Shown here piece after piece: positions 9,722 to 19,152 of a DNA stretch of 64,000 bases. The notes under the pieces were generated by a model. It saw only the letters and a program-made list of their open reading frames with translations, did not search any database and was not told where the DNA came from. The stretch's first letter is position 1. Each line of letters starts with the position of its first letter. Source of the stretch: Aminobacterium mobile DSM 12262 (GTDB lineage Bacteria; Synergistota; Synergistia; Synergistales; Aminobacteriaceae); contig NZ_JAFZ01000001.1 in the NCBI RefSeq assembly GCF_000526395.1, positions 1,054,001-1,118,000 of the forward strand. The letters are read 5' to 3'. A program made the translations under genes and the position numbers.

Positions 9722-9750
9722 TTGACTCCCTCCCTTACCTGAGATAAAAT
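9722..9750 (+). promoter_or_regulatory. Strong sigma-70-type promoter for ferredoxin
   Basis: TTGACT (9722-9727), 17-base spacer, TAAAAT (9745-9750). The predicted transcript starts near 9757, so the ribosome-binding site (AGGAGGAGGTGA at 9759-9770) lies practically at the 5' end: a very short leader. Confidence 0.75.
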
Positions 9751-9770
9751 CCTGTTTCAGGAGGAGGTGA

Positions 9771-9962
<192 letters not shown>

Positions 9963-10025
9963 ATTATTAGATACAGATTTCCCCCCACCTTTTCTCAATA
10001 ATGTTATAAATAAAGAATTAGGGGC

Positions 10026-10055
10026 TTGTCATAAAGGGGGAAAGAGGCGTATAAT
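10026..10055 (+). promoter_or_regulatory. Promoter of the CAU tRNA
   Basis: TTGTCA (10026-10031), 18-base spacer, TATAAT (10050-10055), 17 bases ahead of the mature tRNA 5' end at 10073. Confidence 0.75.
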
Positions 10056-10072
10056 TGGCAGCGTTCTTTTTT

Positions 10073-10149
10073 GGGCCTATAGCTCAAGTGGCTAGAGCCA
10101 CCGGCTCATAACCGGAAGGTTCCTGGTTCGAGTCCAGGTAGGCCCACCA
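10073..10149 (+). tRNA. tRNA with CAU anticodon, probably tRNA-Ile2 (lysidine type)
   Basis: Complete cloverleaf of 77 bases with encoded CCA: acceptor GGGCCTA/TAGGCCC, D stem GCTC/GAGC, anticodon loop CTCATAA, T stem CCTGG/CCAGG with loop TTCGAGT. The first pair of the anticodon stem is an A-A mismatch. A CAU anticodon can be Met or Ile2. The GGGCCTA acceptor stem is like that of Firmicute tRNA-Ile(GAU), and the loop plus T arm resemble tRNA-Ile2, so I favour Ile2, whose C34 would be modified to lysidine by TilS. Elongator Met is not excluded. Confidence 0.9.
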
Positions 10150-10157
10150 TTGAAGAT

Positions 10158-10192
10158 AAATGCCGTTTCCCAGCAGGAGGCGGCATTTTTTT
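10158..10192 (+). terminator. Terminator after the CAU tRNA
   Basis: AAATGCCG (10158-10165) pairs with CGGCATTT (10181-10188), followed by a seven-T run to 10192. Separates the tRNA from the downstream Nif3-like gene, although some read-through would be needed if that gene lacks its own promoter. Confidence 0.8.
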
Positions 10193-10213
10193 ATATGCAG
10201 CTGGGGGTCTATT

Positions 10214-10990
10214 ATGAATGTTGAGGAAGTGCTTCTGAGGATCGAGTCGTTTGCTCCTTTAGAGAAAGCGGAGTCTTGGGACAATGTAGGTCTCATGGCA
10301 GGAGACACTCAATGGTCTGTAACAAAAATAGGCGTAGCCTTAGATCCCTCTCTGTCAGCGGTAGAGGAGGGGGTCCAAAAAGGATGTGACCTTTTAGTAG
10401 TCCACCATCCCCTGATCTTTTCTCCCCTTCAGAAAATAGACCTTAAGGAACCTCTCTGCCAAGCAATTCTTTGGGCCCTTGAAAATCATCTGGCTATTAT
10501 AAGTCTTCATACAAACTGGGACAAAGCGCCGGAGGGAGTTAATGTACAATTAGGCAGAGTTCTTTTTAAAGATGGTTTCCTTCCCTTAGTTCCTGAAGAA
10601 AAAACGTGGGGTCTTGGTGCAGTAGGAGAATTGATCCACCCCCTATGTTTGAGGGATCTCATGGCAAGTCTTCGTTCTTTGTGGAATCTCTCTTGGGTAG
10701 TTGGATATGGAGATGAGAATAAACCTTTGTGTCATGGTGCTCTCTGTGGAGGATCTGGTGGAGATCTTTGGAAAGAGGCGATGGACAAGGGAGCTCAGGT
10801 CTTTATTACAGCTGATATGAAATATCATCAGATATTGGATGCTTGTTCAGCAGGTCTATCTTTGTGTATAGTTGATCATGGAGAAATGGAACGTTTCTCT
10901 TTGGCCTCCCTTGCAGCATTATTGAGGACTCCTGAAATAGTTGTTTTTGAATTGGAGGATAAAGGGCCGTTAAGGATTGTAAGCGAATAG
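10214..10990 (+). CDS. Nif3-like dinuclear metal protein (DUF34)
   Basis: 258 residues of the Nif3/YqfO/DUF34 family, a widespread metal-binding fold annotated as GTP cyclohydrolase I type 2 homologue; true activity is unsettled. Family motifs are clear: AESWDNVGLMAGD near the start, VVHHPLIF, SLHTNWDKAPEGVN, CGGSGGDLW, ADMKYHQ and DHGEMER. The His and Asp residues in these are the metal ligands in family structures. Start at ATG 10214 (MNVEEVLLRIESFAPLE) behind a GGGGG tract; the open frame running back to 10160 crosses the tRNA terminator and is not used. Followed by trpS. Confidence 0.92.
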   Translation: MNVEEVLLRIESFAPLEKAESWDNVGLMAGDTQWSVTKIGVALDPSLSAVEEGVQKGCDLLVVHHPLIFSPLQKIDLKEPLCQAILWALENHLAIISLHTNWDKAPEGVNVQLGRVLFKDGFLPLVPEEKTWGLGAVGELIHPLCLRDLMASLRSLWNLSWVVGYGDENKPLCHGALCGGSGGDLWKEAMDKGAQVFITADMKYHQILDACSAGLSLCIVDHGEMERFSLASLAALLRTPEIVVFELEDKGPLRIVSE

Positions 10991-11029
10991 TAAAAGAGAT
11001 TTTTTATAAATAAATGAGGTGGAGAAAAC

Positions 11030-12025
11030 ATGGCTAAAAGAGTTTTTAGTGGCATGCGCCCTACAGGAAAGCTTCATTTGGGACATTTAGCCGGGGCTCT
11101 TACTAATTGGGTTCGGCTACAGAATGAATATGAATGTCTTTATAGCATTGTAGATTGGCATGCTCTTATGTCAGATTATGCAGATAGTAGCAAAATAAGG
11201 GATAACAGTAAGGAAGCCCTTCTAGACTGGCTTGCGGCGGGCCTTGATCCAGAGAAAAGCATTATTTTTGTACAATCTCATGTCCCTCAGCATGCAGAGC
11301 TTCATCTAGCCCTGTCCATGGTGGCACCTCTCGGATGGCTTCAGAGAAATCCGACCTATAAAGAGCAAATTTTAAATATACAGAATAAAGATTTAAGCAC
11401 GTATGCCTTCTTAGGCTATCCAGTGCTTATGGCAGCCGATATTCTGCTTTATAAAGCAGAAATGGTTCCAGTAGGTGAAGATCAAAATGCCCATCTTGAG
11501 CTTAGCCGAGAAATGGCACGGCGTTTCAATAATTTCTATGGCAACATTTTCCCAGAGCCACAAACACTTCTGACCCCAACCCCAAAGGTTCCTGGAGTTG
11601 ATGGTCGTAAGATGAGCAAGTCTTATGGGAATGCCATTAATATTTCAGATACTGCAGAGGAAATGTGGGAGAAAATTCGTACCATGATAACCGATCCCGC
11701 ACGACAGAGACGTACGGACCCAGGCGATCCTGAAAAATGCCCCGTTTGGGATATTCATAAAGTGTTTAACAACGATATGGAACAGCGTCAGGAGATTATA
11801 AAAGGATGTAAAACTGCAGGGATTGGTTGCATACAATGCAAGAAAATGCTTATGGCGCATATTAAGGAAATTATGGCTCCTATCCATGAGCGTCGACGTT
11901 ACTATGAATCTCATGCAGAAAACCTTCGAGATATTGTTTTATCTGGTGCTGAAAAGGCTAAGGTAATTGCTCAGCAGACTATTGATGAAATAGTAGAAGC
12001 TATCGGGTTTGTTCCGAGAAAGTAG
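11030..12025 (+). CDS. trpS: Tryptophanyl-tRNA synthetase
   Basis: Class I aminoacyl-tRNA synthetase charging tRNA-Trp in the cytosol. 331 residues, the usual bacterial size. The HIGH motif appears as HLGH in SGMRPTGKLHLGHLAGAL and the second signature is KMSKS (DGRKMSKSYGN). A cysteine pair set (GIGCIQCKKM) lies near residues 265-275. ATG at 11030 follows GAGGTGGAG. The gene is 39 bases after the Nif3-like gene and 9 bases ahead of scpA, so probably in one transcript with scpA-scpB. Confidence 0.96.
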   Translation: MAKRVFSGMRPTGKLHLGHLAGALTNWVRLQNEYECLYSIVDWHALMSDYADSSKIRDNSKEALLDWLAAGLDPEKSIIFVQSHVPQHAELHLALSMVAPLGWLQRNPTYKEQILNIQNKDLSTYAFLGYPVLMAADILLYKAEMVPVGEDQNAHLELSREMARRFNNFYGNIFPEPQTLLTPTPKVPGVDGRKMSKSYGNAINISDTAEEMWEKIRTMITDPARQRRTDPGDPEKCPVWDIHKVFNNDMEQRQEIIKGCKTAGIGCIQCKKMLMAHIKEIMAPIHERRRYYESHAENLRDIVLSGAEKAKVIAQQTIDEIVEAIGFVPRK

Positions 12026-12034
12026 AGAACGTAT

Positions 12035-12814
12035 ATGGTAGGGAAAGGAACCTTTCCTCTCCAGGTAGAAGTAGAGGGGTTTTCAGGGCCCTTAGATTTG
12101 TTATGCTACTTGGTGGAGAGCCGTCAATTTCAAGCGACCCAGATTCGAGTTTCAGATTTAGTGCGGATCTATGGTAGTTACTTGGCTCGCTCACAAAAGA
12201 CTTCTTTGTACGTTATTGCGGAGTTTCTTTCCCTTGCTGCAGGGCTTGTGTTAGAGAAAGTTTTGGCTCTCCTTCCGGAACAGGAGCAGGATGACTCTTT
12301 GTCGTGCAGTGAATCGGAAGAAGAGCCTCTATCAGAGGAAGAGCTTTTGCAACAGCTATCTCGATATCGCCCTTACAGACGAGTATCTTTTTGGCTTATG
12401 GAAAGAAAAGAGTATAGGGATCGTTTTTTTAGGAGAATGTTGCTTGAAGAAGCTCCAGTATATGATGTAGGTGATCTCTATAGCTTGTGTCGTTTGTGGT
12501 GGGAAATGCTCGCTTCTCATCAAAAAGAGGAGTCATTGCAGGCTGCTTTACGGGGAAGAATCGTTGAAGGTTGGCAGGGGATCCCTTCGGCTGTGCCGGA
12601 AGAGGTACAGATAGATAAAAAAATAGAGGAACTTTCTACGTATTTGAGGGATCATGCGAGCCTCTCTCTTTCAGTGGTTTTGGAAAAAACTTCTTCCGTG
12701 TCAGTGGTGGTAGTAACGTTGTTGGCTCTTCTGGAAATGTCTAGGACAGGGAAAATCGACCTGTTTCAAAAGGAGCTGTTTGGAGATGTTGTCATCTCTT
12801 GCCAAACAAATTGA
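12035..12814 (+). CDS. scpA: Segregation and condensation protein A
   Basis: Kleisin subunit of the bacterial Smc-ScpAB condensin. 259 residues. The N-terminal signature (PLQVEVEGFSGPLDLLCYLVE) binds the Smc neck; the middle is acidic (SCSESEEEPLSEEELLQQL); the C-terminal winged helix (SVVVVTLLALLEMSRTGKIDLFQKELFGDV) would bind the Smc head. The scpB start lies inside its 3' end, so the two subunits are translationally coupled. No smc gene is present in the window. Confidence 0.93.
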   Translation: MVGKGTFPLQVEVEGFSGPLDLLCYLVESRQFQATQIRVSDLVRIYGSYLARSQKTSLYVIAEFLSLAAGLVLEKVLALLPEQEQDDSLSCSESEEEPLSEEELLQQLSRYRPYRRVSFWLMERKEYRDRFFRRMLLEEAPVYDVGDLYSLCRLWWEMLASHQKEESLQAALRGRIVEGWQGIPSAVPEEVQIDKKIEELSTYLRDHASLSLSVVLEKTSSVSVVVVTLLALLEMSRTGKIDLFQKELFGDVVISCQTN

Positions 12815-13331
12815 AGCTCTTTTATTTGTAGCGACGACCCCTGTCTCTTCTGAAGAACTGGCTTGCTTTACACGTAGAGAACGAGGAGAAGTAGAGGGCG
12901 CGTTACAGGAGCTTTCATTTCATTATTCTGATGGTCATGGCCTCGTTCTGTGCAGAGTGGCGGAAGGCTGGGAGATATGTACAGCTCCAGATCTGGCCGG
13001 TATAGTTTCTGATTTTCGAGAGATAGTTTCTCATCAGAAGGTTCGTTTGAGCCGTGCAGCAGTGGAGTGTTTGGCGATTGTCGCTTACAATCAGCCTGTA
13101 ACGCGAGCGGAGATAGAAGAGATTCGGGGAGTGCGCTGTGAAAGAGTACTAGAAACTCTTCTTTCTTGTGGGGTTATTCGTATTGCCGGGAGACGAAAAG
13201 GAACGGGCTCTCCTCTCTTGTACAGGACGACAGACGCTTTTCTAGAGCATTTTGGCCTATCGGCTATATCAGAACTTCCTACGCTAGAAGAAGTGGAAGA
13301 ATTTGCCCCGCAAAAGGATGAAGGGGAATGA
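12786..13331 (+). CDS. scpB: Segregation and condensation protein B
   Basis: Winged-helix partner of ScpA in the Smc condensin complex, about 181 residues. Starts at ATG 12786 (MLSSLAKQIEALLFVATTPVS); TTG 12780 is possible but is too close to AAGGAG. Family motifs AIVAYNQPVTRAEIEEIRGV and GRRKGTGSPLLYRTT are present. Overlaps scpA by 29 bases and is 6 bases upstream of a pseudouridine synthase gene; scpA-scpB-rluB is a common bacterial order. Confidence 0.94.
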   Translation: MLSSLAKQIEALLFVATTPVSSEELACFTRRERGEVEGALQELSFHYSDGHGLVLCRVAEGWEICTAPDLAGIVSDFREIVSHQKVRLSRAAVECLAIVAYNQPVTRAEIEEIRGVRCERVLETLLSCGVIRIAGRRKGTGSPLLYRTTDAFLEHFGLSAISELPTLEEVEEFAPQKDEGE

Positions 13332-13337
13332 ATAATA

Positions 13338-14054
13338 ATGCGGTTAAATCGTTATCTTGCAGCGTGTGGGCTGACATCTCGCCGCAAGGCCGAGAATCTT
13401 ATTCGTTCAGGGCGAGTGTCTATTAATGGTGAAATTGTTTGTGAGTTTTCCATAATCGTCAATGAGAATGACGTTGTTTGTGTAGATGGTACTCAAGTTG
13501 TGCCAGAGAAAAAAGTATATATTGTTATGAATAAGCCACGAGGGGTTGTTTGTGCGGTAGAAGACCCCTTCGATAGAACTGTTATAGAATTGTTGCCGAA
13601 AGAATATGAAGAGGTGAGGATCTTTCCTGTAGGGCGTCTCGACAAAGAGAGTGAAGGGCTTTTAGTATTGTCAAATGATGGGGATTTTGCTCATTTCCTA
13701 ATGCACCCTTCGTCGAATATACCTAAAAGTTATGAGATTTTTTTGAATAAGAAGGTTTCTGAAAGAGATCTTGTATCTTGGAGAAAAGGGGTCACCATTG
13801 AGGGTGGTTTTGTTCGCCCGCTTCTCGTGAAAGTTTTAAAACGAGAACCGTTGGGGATGTGGCTTTTTATCCAGATCGGGGAAGGATTGAAACGAGAGAT
13901 CCGATTAATGGCCGAAAAACTCGGATTCAGGGTAAGGGTGCTTATTCGTCGAAGAATTGGTAGAATGGAACTAAGAAACCTTAAAACAGGGCACATAGTT
14001 AAGCTGTCGCAAGATGTATTATTAAAAAAGATACAACAAGGTGGTTTTGTTTAA
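13338..14054 (+). CDS. rluB: RsuA/RluB-family rRNA pseudouridine synthase
   Basis: 238-residue pseudouridine synthase with an N-terminal S4 RNA-binding domain (MRLNRYLAACGLTSRRKAENLI) and the catalytic domain with the active aspartate in GRLDKESEGLLVLSNDG. In the RsuA/RluB family this modifies 16S or 23S rRNA; the scpB-linked member in other bacteria is usually RluB (23S U2605 region), so that name is inferred. The start of the next gene's leader overlaps its 3' end. Confidence 0.9.
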   Translation: MRLNRYLAACGLTSRRKAENLIRSGRVSINGEIVCEFSIIVNENDVVCVDGTQVVPEKKVYIVMNKPRGVVCAVEDPFDRTVIELLPKEYEEVRIFPVGRLDKESEGLLVLSNDGDFAHFLMHPSSNIPKSYEIFLNKKVSERDLVSWRKGVTIEGGFVRPLLVKVLKREPLGMWLFIQIGEGLKREIRLMAEKLGFRVRVLIRRRIGRMELRNLKTGHIVKLSQDVLLKKIQQGGFV

Positions 14055-14085
14055 GCTCTTTCACATAGATACGGAGGGTGGAATT

Positions 14086-14976
14086 ATGACCTATATGGAC
14101 GATCGGTCCAGGGAATTGATCAAATCGCGAATAGTCAATCGTGTTAAAGAAATAAAATCATTCCCTCAGTTTGTTATAGAGACCCTCAGATTATTGAATG
14201 ACCCTGAAAGCAACGCCAAAGATGTAGCGACAAGTCTGGCTCGTGATGAAGGGCTTGTAGTGCGTACTTTGCGTTTAGCGAACTCAGCAGCTTACGGTAT
14301 GTCTCGAAGGATAAGCAGTGTTGCGGAAGCTATTTCTCTTCTAGGGTATAAAAATATAAGTAATATTGTACTTGCTGCTTCAGTATACTCTTTTATGGAT
14401 AAAAGTCTTAACGGTTATGCTCTTAATCGGGGGGAATTGTGGCGGCACTCCCTTACTGTAGCTTATGCGTCTCGATATTTGGCCCAAAGGGCAGGAAAAA
14501 CCACACCAGAAGAAGCGTATGTCGGCGGTTTACTTCATGATATAGGAAAGGTGGTTTTAAACGATTACGTTCGCTTTGGATATAGCCTTATCATGAAACT
14601 TATAGACGAAGAAAAAATATCGTTTCTTGACGCTGAAATTCAGGTGTTAGGTTTTGACCACGCTCTTGTAGGTTCGCTCTTGGTAGAGAAGTGGGGATTG
14701 CCTGAACAATATCAGTACGTTGCAGCCTGCCATCATACGCCGGATCGCCTTCCTGATGAAGTCAAGCAACATCAACCCCTTATAGATACTGTACATCTTG
14801 CCAATTCTTTATGCCTTATGTTAGGGGTTGGTATTGGAGCAGAAGGCCTTCAGTATCCTCTCTATCCGGATGTTTTTGATCGGCTTGGTATTTCTGATTA
14901 CGAAGCATTACTTTCAGAGATAGTTGATTTTGTGACGGTTGCAACGCAAGAGCTGGAAGAGATGGGAGATTTGTAA
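14086..14976 (+). CDS. HDOD-domain protein
   Basis: 296 residues, nearly all one HDOD domain: the entry sequence FPQFVIETLRLLNDPESNAKDVATSLARDEGLVVRTLRLANSAAYG is diagnostic, and LLHDIGKVVLNDYV plus CHHTPD show a retained HD-type His-Asp pattern. HDOD proteins act in signalling and in stress or surface-behaviour control; the ligand or activity is unknown. No receiver, GGDEF or EAL domain is attached. Start at ATG 14086 behind GGAGGGTGG. Placed between a pseudouridine synthase and cmk, so constitutive cotranscription is likely. Confidence 0.9.
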   Translation: MTYMDDRSRELIKSRIVNRVKEIKSFPQFVIETLRLLNDPESNAKDVATSLARDEGLVVRTLRLANSAAYGMSRRISSVAEAISLLGYKNISNIVLAASVYSFMDKSLNGYALNRGELWRHSLTVAYASRYLAQRAGKTTPEEAYVGGLLHDIGKVVLNDYVRFGYSLIMKLIDEEKISFLDAEIQVLGFDHALVGSLLVEKWGLPEQYQYVAACHHTPDRLPDEVKQHQPLIDTVHLANSLCLMLGVGIGAEGLQYPLYPDVFDRLGISDYEALLSEIVDFVTVATQELEEMGDL

Positions 14977-14979
14977 TCG

Positions 14980-15657
14980 ATGAGAATGAAAAATCTGGTT
15001 GTTGCCATTGATGGGCCAGCGGGGGCTGGCAAAAGCACTGTAGCCAGACGGGTAGCGGAGGATCTTGGGCTGGATTATCTTGATACGGGCGCTATTTACA
15101 GGGCTCTTGCTTTTTACTTGAATACTATGGGGTTTGAGCCAACGGAAGGTGCAGAATTAGCCATCGTGCTTTCTAAAATTAAGGTTTCTTTAGGAGATGG
15201 CTGTGTCTATATTAATGGTGCCGACGTGACAGAACATATTCGGTCACCATGGGTAGATAGCATAGTATCGGGGTATGCGGCACTTCCCGCAGTGAGGGAC
15301 TGTTTACTTGCCACGCAACGAGAACAAGCCGAAGAGACAGGACTCGTAGCTGATGGCAGGGATATGGGAACAGTTGTTTTTCCCGATGCTGCTGTAAAGA
15401 TATTTTTAACGGCAAGTGACGTAGTTCGGGCAGAGCGACGCTATCAGCAACTTGTCGAACGAGGAGAGACAGTTACCTTCGAAGAAGTTCTTCGCCAGAT
15501 TCGATGTCGTGATGAATTTGATACGAATCGTGCAACGGCTCCCCTTCGCAAAGCTCCAGACGCTGTGGTTATCGATACGTCTTATATGACTATTGAAGAT
15601 GTTGTTGCTAAAATCATTCATATCGTGAAAGAACATACTCAACAGGTGGCTTTATGA
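14980..15657 (+). CDS. cmk: Cytidylate kinase
   Basis: Phosphorylates CMP and dCMP to the diphosphates. 225 residues. P-loop AIDGPAGAGKSTVARRVA at the start, then the substrate motif LDTGAIYRAL, and DGRDMGTVVFP with the arginine-rich lid (CRDEFDTNRATAPL). ATG at 14980 follows GGGAG at about 12 bases; ATG at 14986 is an alternative. Overlaps plsC by 4 bases (ATGA). cmk-plsC adjacency is common in Firmicutes-like genomes. Confidence 0.95.
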   Translation: MRMKNLVVAIDGPAGAGKSTVARRVAEDLGLDYLDTGAIYRALAFYLNTMGFEPTEGAELAIVLSKIKVSLGDGCVYINGADVTEHIRSPWVDSIVSGYAALPAVRDCLLATQREQAEETGLVADGRDMGTVVFPDAAVKIFLTASDVVRAERRYQQLVERGETVTFEEVLRQIRCRDEFDTNRATAPLRKAPDAVVIDTSYMTIEDVVAKIIHIVKEHTQQVAL

Positions 15658-16280
15658 ACCATTTATTCTACAAGCTGGCAAAACTGTTTTGCTTCTTAGT
15701 GTTAAAAATATATAATAGACTTACTGTTATCTGGAAAAAATCTCTTATATCTACTTCGCCAGTAATAGTGGCGGCGAACCATTGCAGTAATCTAGACCCT
15801 GTGATTATCGGGGCTGTTTTCCCGAGGCGGCTGAGGTATTTGGCTAAATCCGAGCTTTTTACAATCCCAGGTTTAAGCCTACTTATTCGGATATTAGGAG
15901 CCATTCCAGTTGTAAAACAGAATAGTCAAAGTGCCGGTGCGGCATTAAAGGCTTTTTTAGAGCTCTTAGAACAAGGGGAAAATGTTCTTCTTTTCCCAGA
16001 GGGGGCTCGTTCCCGAGATGGGGGGCTTCAACCCTTAGAGGGTGGTGTCGCCTTGATAGCTATGAAGAGCGGTGCTCCTATCATACCAGCATATATCCAG
16101 GGGAGTTTTCAATCCATGCCTCCTGGCGCCCGTTTCGTTCGACCTACTCGAATTAAAGTAACGTTTGGGCCAGCTATAGTTCCAGCGGAGAGGACAATAG
16201 GACTCTCTTCCAAAGAGGGCCGACTCAAGTTATTAGAGGATGTTGAAGAGGCGCTGAAAAAACTTGAAGAAACTAATTGA
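15654..16280 (+). CDS. plsC: 1-acyl-glycerol-3-phosphate acyltransferase
   Basis: Second acylation step of phosphatidic acid synthesis, at the inner face of the membrane. 208 residues. The catalytic HX4D motif is NHCSNLD, and the glycerophosphate motif is FPEGARSRDG; an N-terminal hydrophobic helix (LFYKLAKLFCFLVLKIYN) likely anchors it. Overlaps cmk at the start (ATGA) and the hflX start at the end. Works with PlsX (38.7 kb in this window); plsY is not seen here. Confidence 0.93.
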   Translation: MNHLFYKLAKLFCFLVLKIYNRLTVIWKKSLISTSPVIVAANHCSNLDPVIIGAVFPRRLRYLAKSELFTIPGLSLLIRILGAIPVVKQNSQSAGAALKAFLELLEQGENVLLFPEGARSRDGGLQPLEGGVALIAMKSGAPIIPAYIQGSFQSMPPGARFVRPTRIKVTFGPAIVPAERTIGLSSKEGRLKLLEDVEEALKKLEETN

Positions 16281-17394
16281 TACTCAGAAGAATCAAAGTT
16301 ACAAGCGAGCTGTTGTGGCAGCTCTCGATTCTCCTGGAGCCCCTTTTGATTATCGAACTTTACTTGATGAACTTGCTATGCTTCTTAAGAACCTTGGGGT
16401 AATTGTTGTAGGAGAGATTGTTCAAAAAAAAGAGAAACCGGATCCAGCTTATATGCTGGGGAAGGGGAAGATTGAGGCTGCGGCTTTATTTTGCAAAGAA
16501 GTACAGGCCGATCTCTTTGTGTGTAATGAGCGGCTGACTCCAGGACAACGTTTTAATGTTCAGAAAATTCTAGGGCTGGATGTTTGGGACCGGCCTTTTG
16601 TTATCATGAAAATTTTTGAGAAAAGAGCTCGTACTACAGAAGCTCGTTTACAGGTGGAACTTGCTCTTTGTGAATATGAAATTCCACATTTGAAGGGGTT
16701 GGGCCGTCAAATGTCCCGACTGGGCGGGGGGATTGGAACTCGAGGGCCTGGAGAAACAGAGTTTGAACGGCATCGACGGAAGCTCGAAAGGCGTGTTCGA
16801 GGTATTAATGAGAGATTGGAACGTGTGCGTAAAAGACGAACGTTCCAACGGGATCGGAGGCAAAAGGCTGGGTTCCCTACTGTAGCGCTGGCTGGGTACA
16901 CAAATAGTGGTAAATCTACCCTTTTGCGGCAGCTAAGTTCGAGTCGGGACCTTTTTGTAGCGGATCAGCTTTTTTCTACACTGGACACGTATGTTCGCAA
17001 AGTGTGGCTCCCTCAAGGCCATCAAATACTTTTTTCAGATACAGTTGGTTTTATTCGAGAGCTCCCTCCAGACTTAGTGGCAGCGTTCAGGACAACTCTT
17101 GAGGAAATATCTGCCTCGGCGTTGATTCTTCTTGTTCTTGATGGAAGCGCTCCAGATATAATGGAAACTCTTGATGTAGTTGAGGCCACTCTTGCTGAGA
17201 TACAGTCGGGAGATATCCCTCGACTTATAGTGCTTAATAAAGTAGACAAGATGGATACAGATATAATTCCATATCTTCTGGCTCAGATCCAGGCACGAAG
17301 CTCCACCCCAGTGGTTCCTATTAGTGCTTTGAAAGGGGAGGGGCTTCCTCTTTTGCTTGAAGAGGTAGAGCGTTTGTTGTTTGATACGAACTAA
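16264..17394 (+). CDS. hflX: GTPase HflX
   Basis: Ribosome-associated GTPase, linked to rescue of stalled or heat-damaged ribosomes. 376 residues. N-terminal HflX domain (AYMLGKGKIEA; NVQKILGLDVWDRPFVIMKIFEKRARTTEARLQVELA), a glycine-rich linker (RLGGGIGTRGPGETEFE) and a long basic coiled helix, then the G domain: GYTNSGKSTLL (G1), DTVGFIRELP (G3), NKVD (G4). TTG at 16264 inside plsC is the likely start; there is no better start upstream. Translationally coupled to plsC. Confidence 0.93.
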   Translation: MKKLIDTQKNQSYKRAVVAALDSPGAPFDYRTLLDELAMLLKNLGVIVVGEIVQKKEKPDPAYMLGKGKIEAAALFCKEVQADLFVCNERLTPGQRFNVQKILGLDVWDRPFVIMKIFEKRARTTEARLQVELALCEYEIPHLKGLGRQMSRLGGGIGTRGPGETEFERHRRKLERRVRGINERLERVRKRRTFQRDRRQKAGFPTVALAGYTNSGKSTLLRQLSSSRDLFVADQLFSTLDTYVRKVWLPQGHQILFSDTVGFIRELPPDLVAAFRTTLEEISASALILLVLDGSAPDIMETLDVVEATLAEIQSGDIPRLIVLNKVDKMDTDIIPYLLAQIQARSSTPVVPISALKGEGLPLLLEEVERLLFDTN

Positions 17395-17422
17395 AAAGGC
17401 AGAAAATGAAGGGGGATTCATC

Positions 17423-18307
17423 GTGCTCTTAAGCATGACAGGGTTCAGTAGAGAAAGTGAAAGTTTTAAGTGGGGGACGCTCTCTGTAGAGATATCCTCA
17501 ATTAATCATCGGTACTTGGATGTTTCTATTCGTCTTCCCCGAGAATTATCTTTTTGTGAGCCTTCTATTAACGATCAAGTAAGAAGTTCCCTCAGACGTG
17601 GGAAAGTTCGTTTGTCTGTAGATGTCACATGGCCCTCTGATCTGTTGGCCGTGACCGTAAATTCTGATATCTTGAAAAATTATTATTATCAAATTCAAAA
17701 GATTCAAGAAGATCTCCACATATCTGATCCAATAAACATTGTTTCTTTGCTTCATCTTCCTGGAGTTACAGATTCTCCATCGAACAGACAAGATATGGAG
17801 AAAGAAGTAGAGCAAGCCCTTGAAGACATAGTGAGGAAGGCTGTGTCATCACTGCAAGTTATGCGTGAAAAAGAAGGAGCGCATCTGGAAGAGGATATAA
17901 ATACGCACCTTTCTTCCTTTCATGGATTTCTAAATAATATTCAAAACAGATGGATAAATGCGCGAGATGAGGCTATGGTAGAAACTCGAGAGCGTATCAA
18001 AAAAATCTTAGAAGAAAACGGCCCAGATTTGGATGAAGGTCGCATAGCTCAAGAAATTGCTCTTATGGCGGATAAGTGGGATATATCTGAAGAGCTTACT
18101 CGAGCAGAGAGCCATATAAAAAAATTTCAATCTATACTGAAATCTTCAGAATCTGAGGGACGGAAGATGGATTTTCTTATCCAGGAGATGAATAGAGAAA
18201 TTAACACTATAGGCTCTAAAGTAACGGATTCGGATATTCGTTGGCTAGTAGTAGAAGCAAAAACAGCTCTTGAAAGGATTCGAGAGCAAGTACAGAATGT
18301 GGAGTGA
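17423..18307 (+). CDS. yicC: YicC family endoribonuclease-like protein
   Basis: 294 residues of the YicC/DUF1732 family: [30 protein letters not shown] at the N-terminus and the C-terminal DUF1732 block [39 protein letters not shown]. coli YicC has been implicated in RNA decay. Start taken as GTG 17423 because GAAGGGGG lies 7 bases upstream; the frame is open to 17381, inside the end of hflX. The stop overlaps the remA start region (TGATG). The yicC-remA-gmk-rpoZ-coaBC-priA order is a conserved block. Confidence 0.9.
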   Translation: MLLSMTGFSRESESFKWGTLSVEISSINHRYLDVSIRLPRELSFCEPSINDQVRSSLRRGKVRLSVDVTWPSDLLAVTVNSDILKNYYYQIQKIQEDLHISDPINIVSLLHLPGVTDSPSNRQDMEKEVEQALEDIVRKAVSSLQVMREKEGAHLEEDINTHLSSFHGFLNNIQNRWINARDEAMVETRERIKKILEENGPDLDEGRIAQEIALMADKWDISEELTRAESHIKKFQSILKSSESEGRKMDFLIQEMNREINTIGSKVTDSDIRWLVVEAKTALERIREQVQNVE

Positions 18308-18312
18308 TGGCC

Positions 18313-18576
18313 ATGTCCTATCGATTAGTTCATATTGGGTTCGGAAACATGATTGTCGCTGAAAGGATCGTTGCGATTATTCATCCGAGTTCAGCTCCTA
18401 TAAAACGTCTAAAAGAAGAGGCCAAAGATGAAGGGCGCCTTATAGATGCTACTCAAGGCCGAAAAACTCGGGCTATTCTCGTAACGGATAGCAACCACGT
18501 GGTCCTCTCCGCTATACAGCCGGAGACGATCGTTAACCGTTTTGAAGAAGAGCCAGACGATGAGGCAACAGAATAA
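18313..18576 (+). CDS. remA: RemA-like regulatory protein (DUF370)
   Basis: 87 residues from ATG 18313 ([22 protein letters not shown]); ATG 18307 and GTG 18304 are in frame, but GGAG spacing favours 18313. Closely follows the DUF370 pattern: [48 protein letters not shown]. In B. subtilis RemA is a DNA-binding activator of biofilm matrix genes that forms ring assemblies; elsewhere its targets are unknown. Located between yicC and gmk as in many anaerobes. The acidic tail ([10 protein letters not shown]) overlaps the gmk start. Confidence 0.92.
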   Translation: MSYRLVHIGFGNMIVAERIVAIIHPSSAPIKRLKEEAKDEGRLIDATQGRKTRAILVTDSNHVVLSAIQPETIVNRFEEEPDDEATE

Positions 18577-19138
18577 GCGAGGAAGGCTCTTCGTCCTGTC
18601 AGGGCCAAGTGGAGCAGGAAAGGGGACAGTCCGCAAGAGGTTGTTTGAATCAATGCCGGACCTTATTTTTTCCATTTCATGCACAACACGAGATCCTCGG
18701 CCAGGTGAGGTGGATGGGGCGGATTATCGGTTCATAAGCGAGGGATATTTCAAAAGTCTAGTGGATCAAGGTCTTTTTCTTGAATGGGCTCATGTCCATG
18801 ATCATCGTTATGGAACTCTGAAATCAGATGTGGATAAAGAGCTGTCCCAAGGAAGAGATGTCGTCCTTGAAATAGATGTGCAGGGAGCTCTTCAGGTTCG
18901 GTCCGCATGTCCTGAGTGTGTCCTTATCTTTATTATGCCCCCATCTATAGCGGAACTGGAGCGTCGACTTAAAAAGAGAGGGACGGAAGAGGATTCGGCA
19001 GTAGAATTACGGTTGCATAACGCAGTAGAAGAGATGAAGATGTCTGAGAAGTACGATTATGTAGTTGTAAATGATGAAGTAGAGCGGGCAGTTATGGAAA
19101 TTCGAGAAATAATTTTAAATTACAGAATTAATCGTTAA
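18560..19138 (+). CDS. gmk: Guanylate kinase
   Basis: ATP:GMP phosphotransferase of purine metabolism. 192 residues from ATG 18560. P-loop [14 protein letters not shown]-binding sequence [19 protein letters not shown], and DVQGALQV. Overlaps remA by 17 bases; a TTG at 18542 is possible but has no better ribosome-binding site. Followed by rpoZ at 14 bases. Confidence 0.96.
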   Translation: MRQQNKRGRLFVLSGPSGAGKGTVRKRLFESMPDLIFSISCTTRDPRPGEVDGADYRFISEGYFKSLVDQGLFLEWAHVHDHRYGTLKSDVDKELSQGRDVVLEIDVQGALQVRSACPECVLIFIMPPSIAELERRLKKRGTEEDSAVELRLHNAVEEMKMSEKYDYVVVNDEVERAVMEIREIILNYRINR

Positions 19139-19152
19139 AAGGAGGTTCCTCT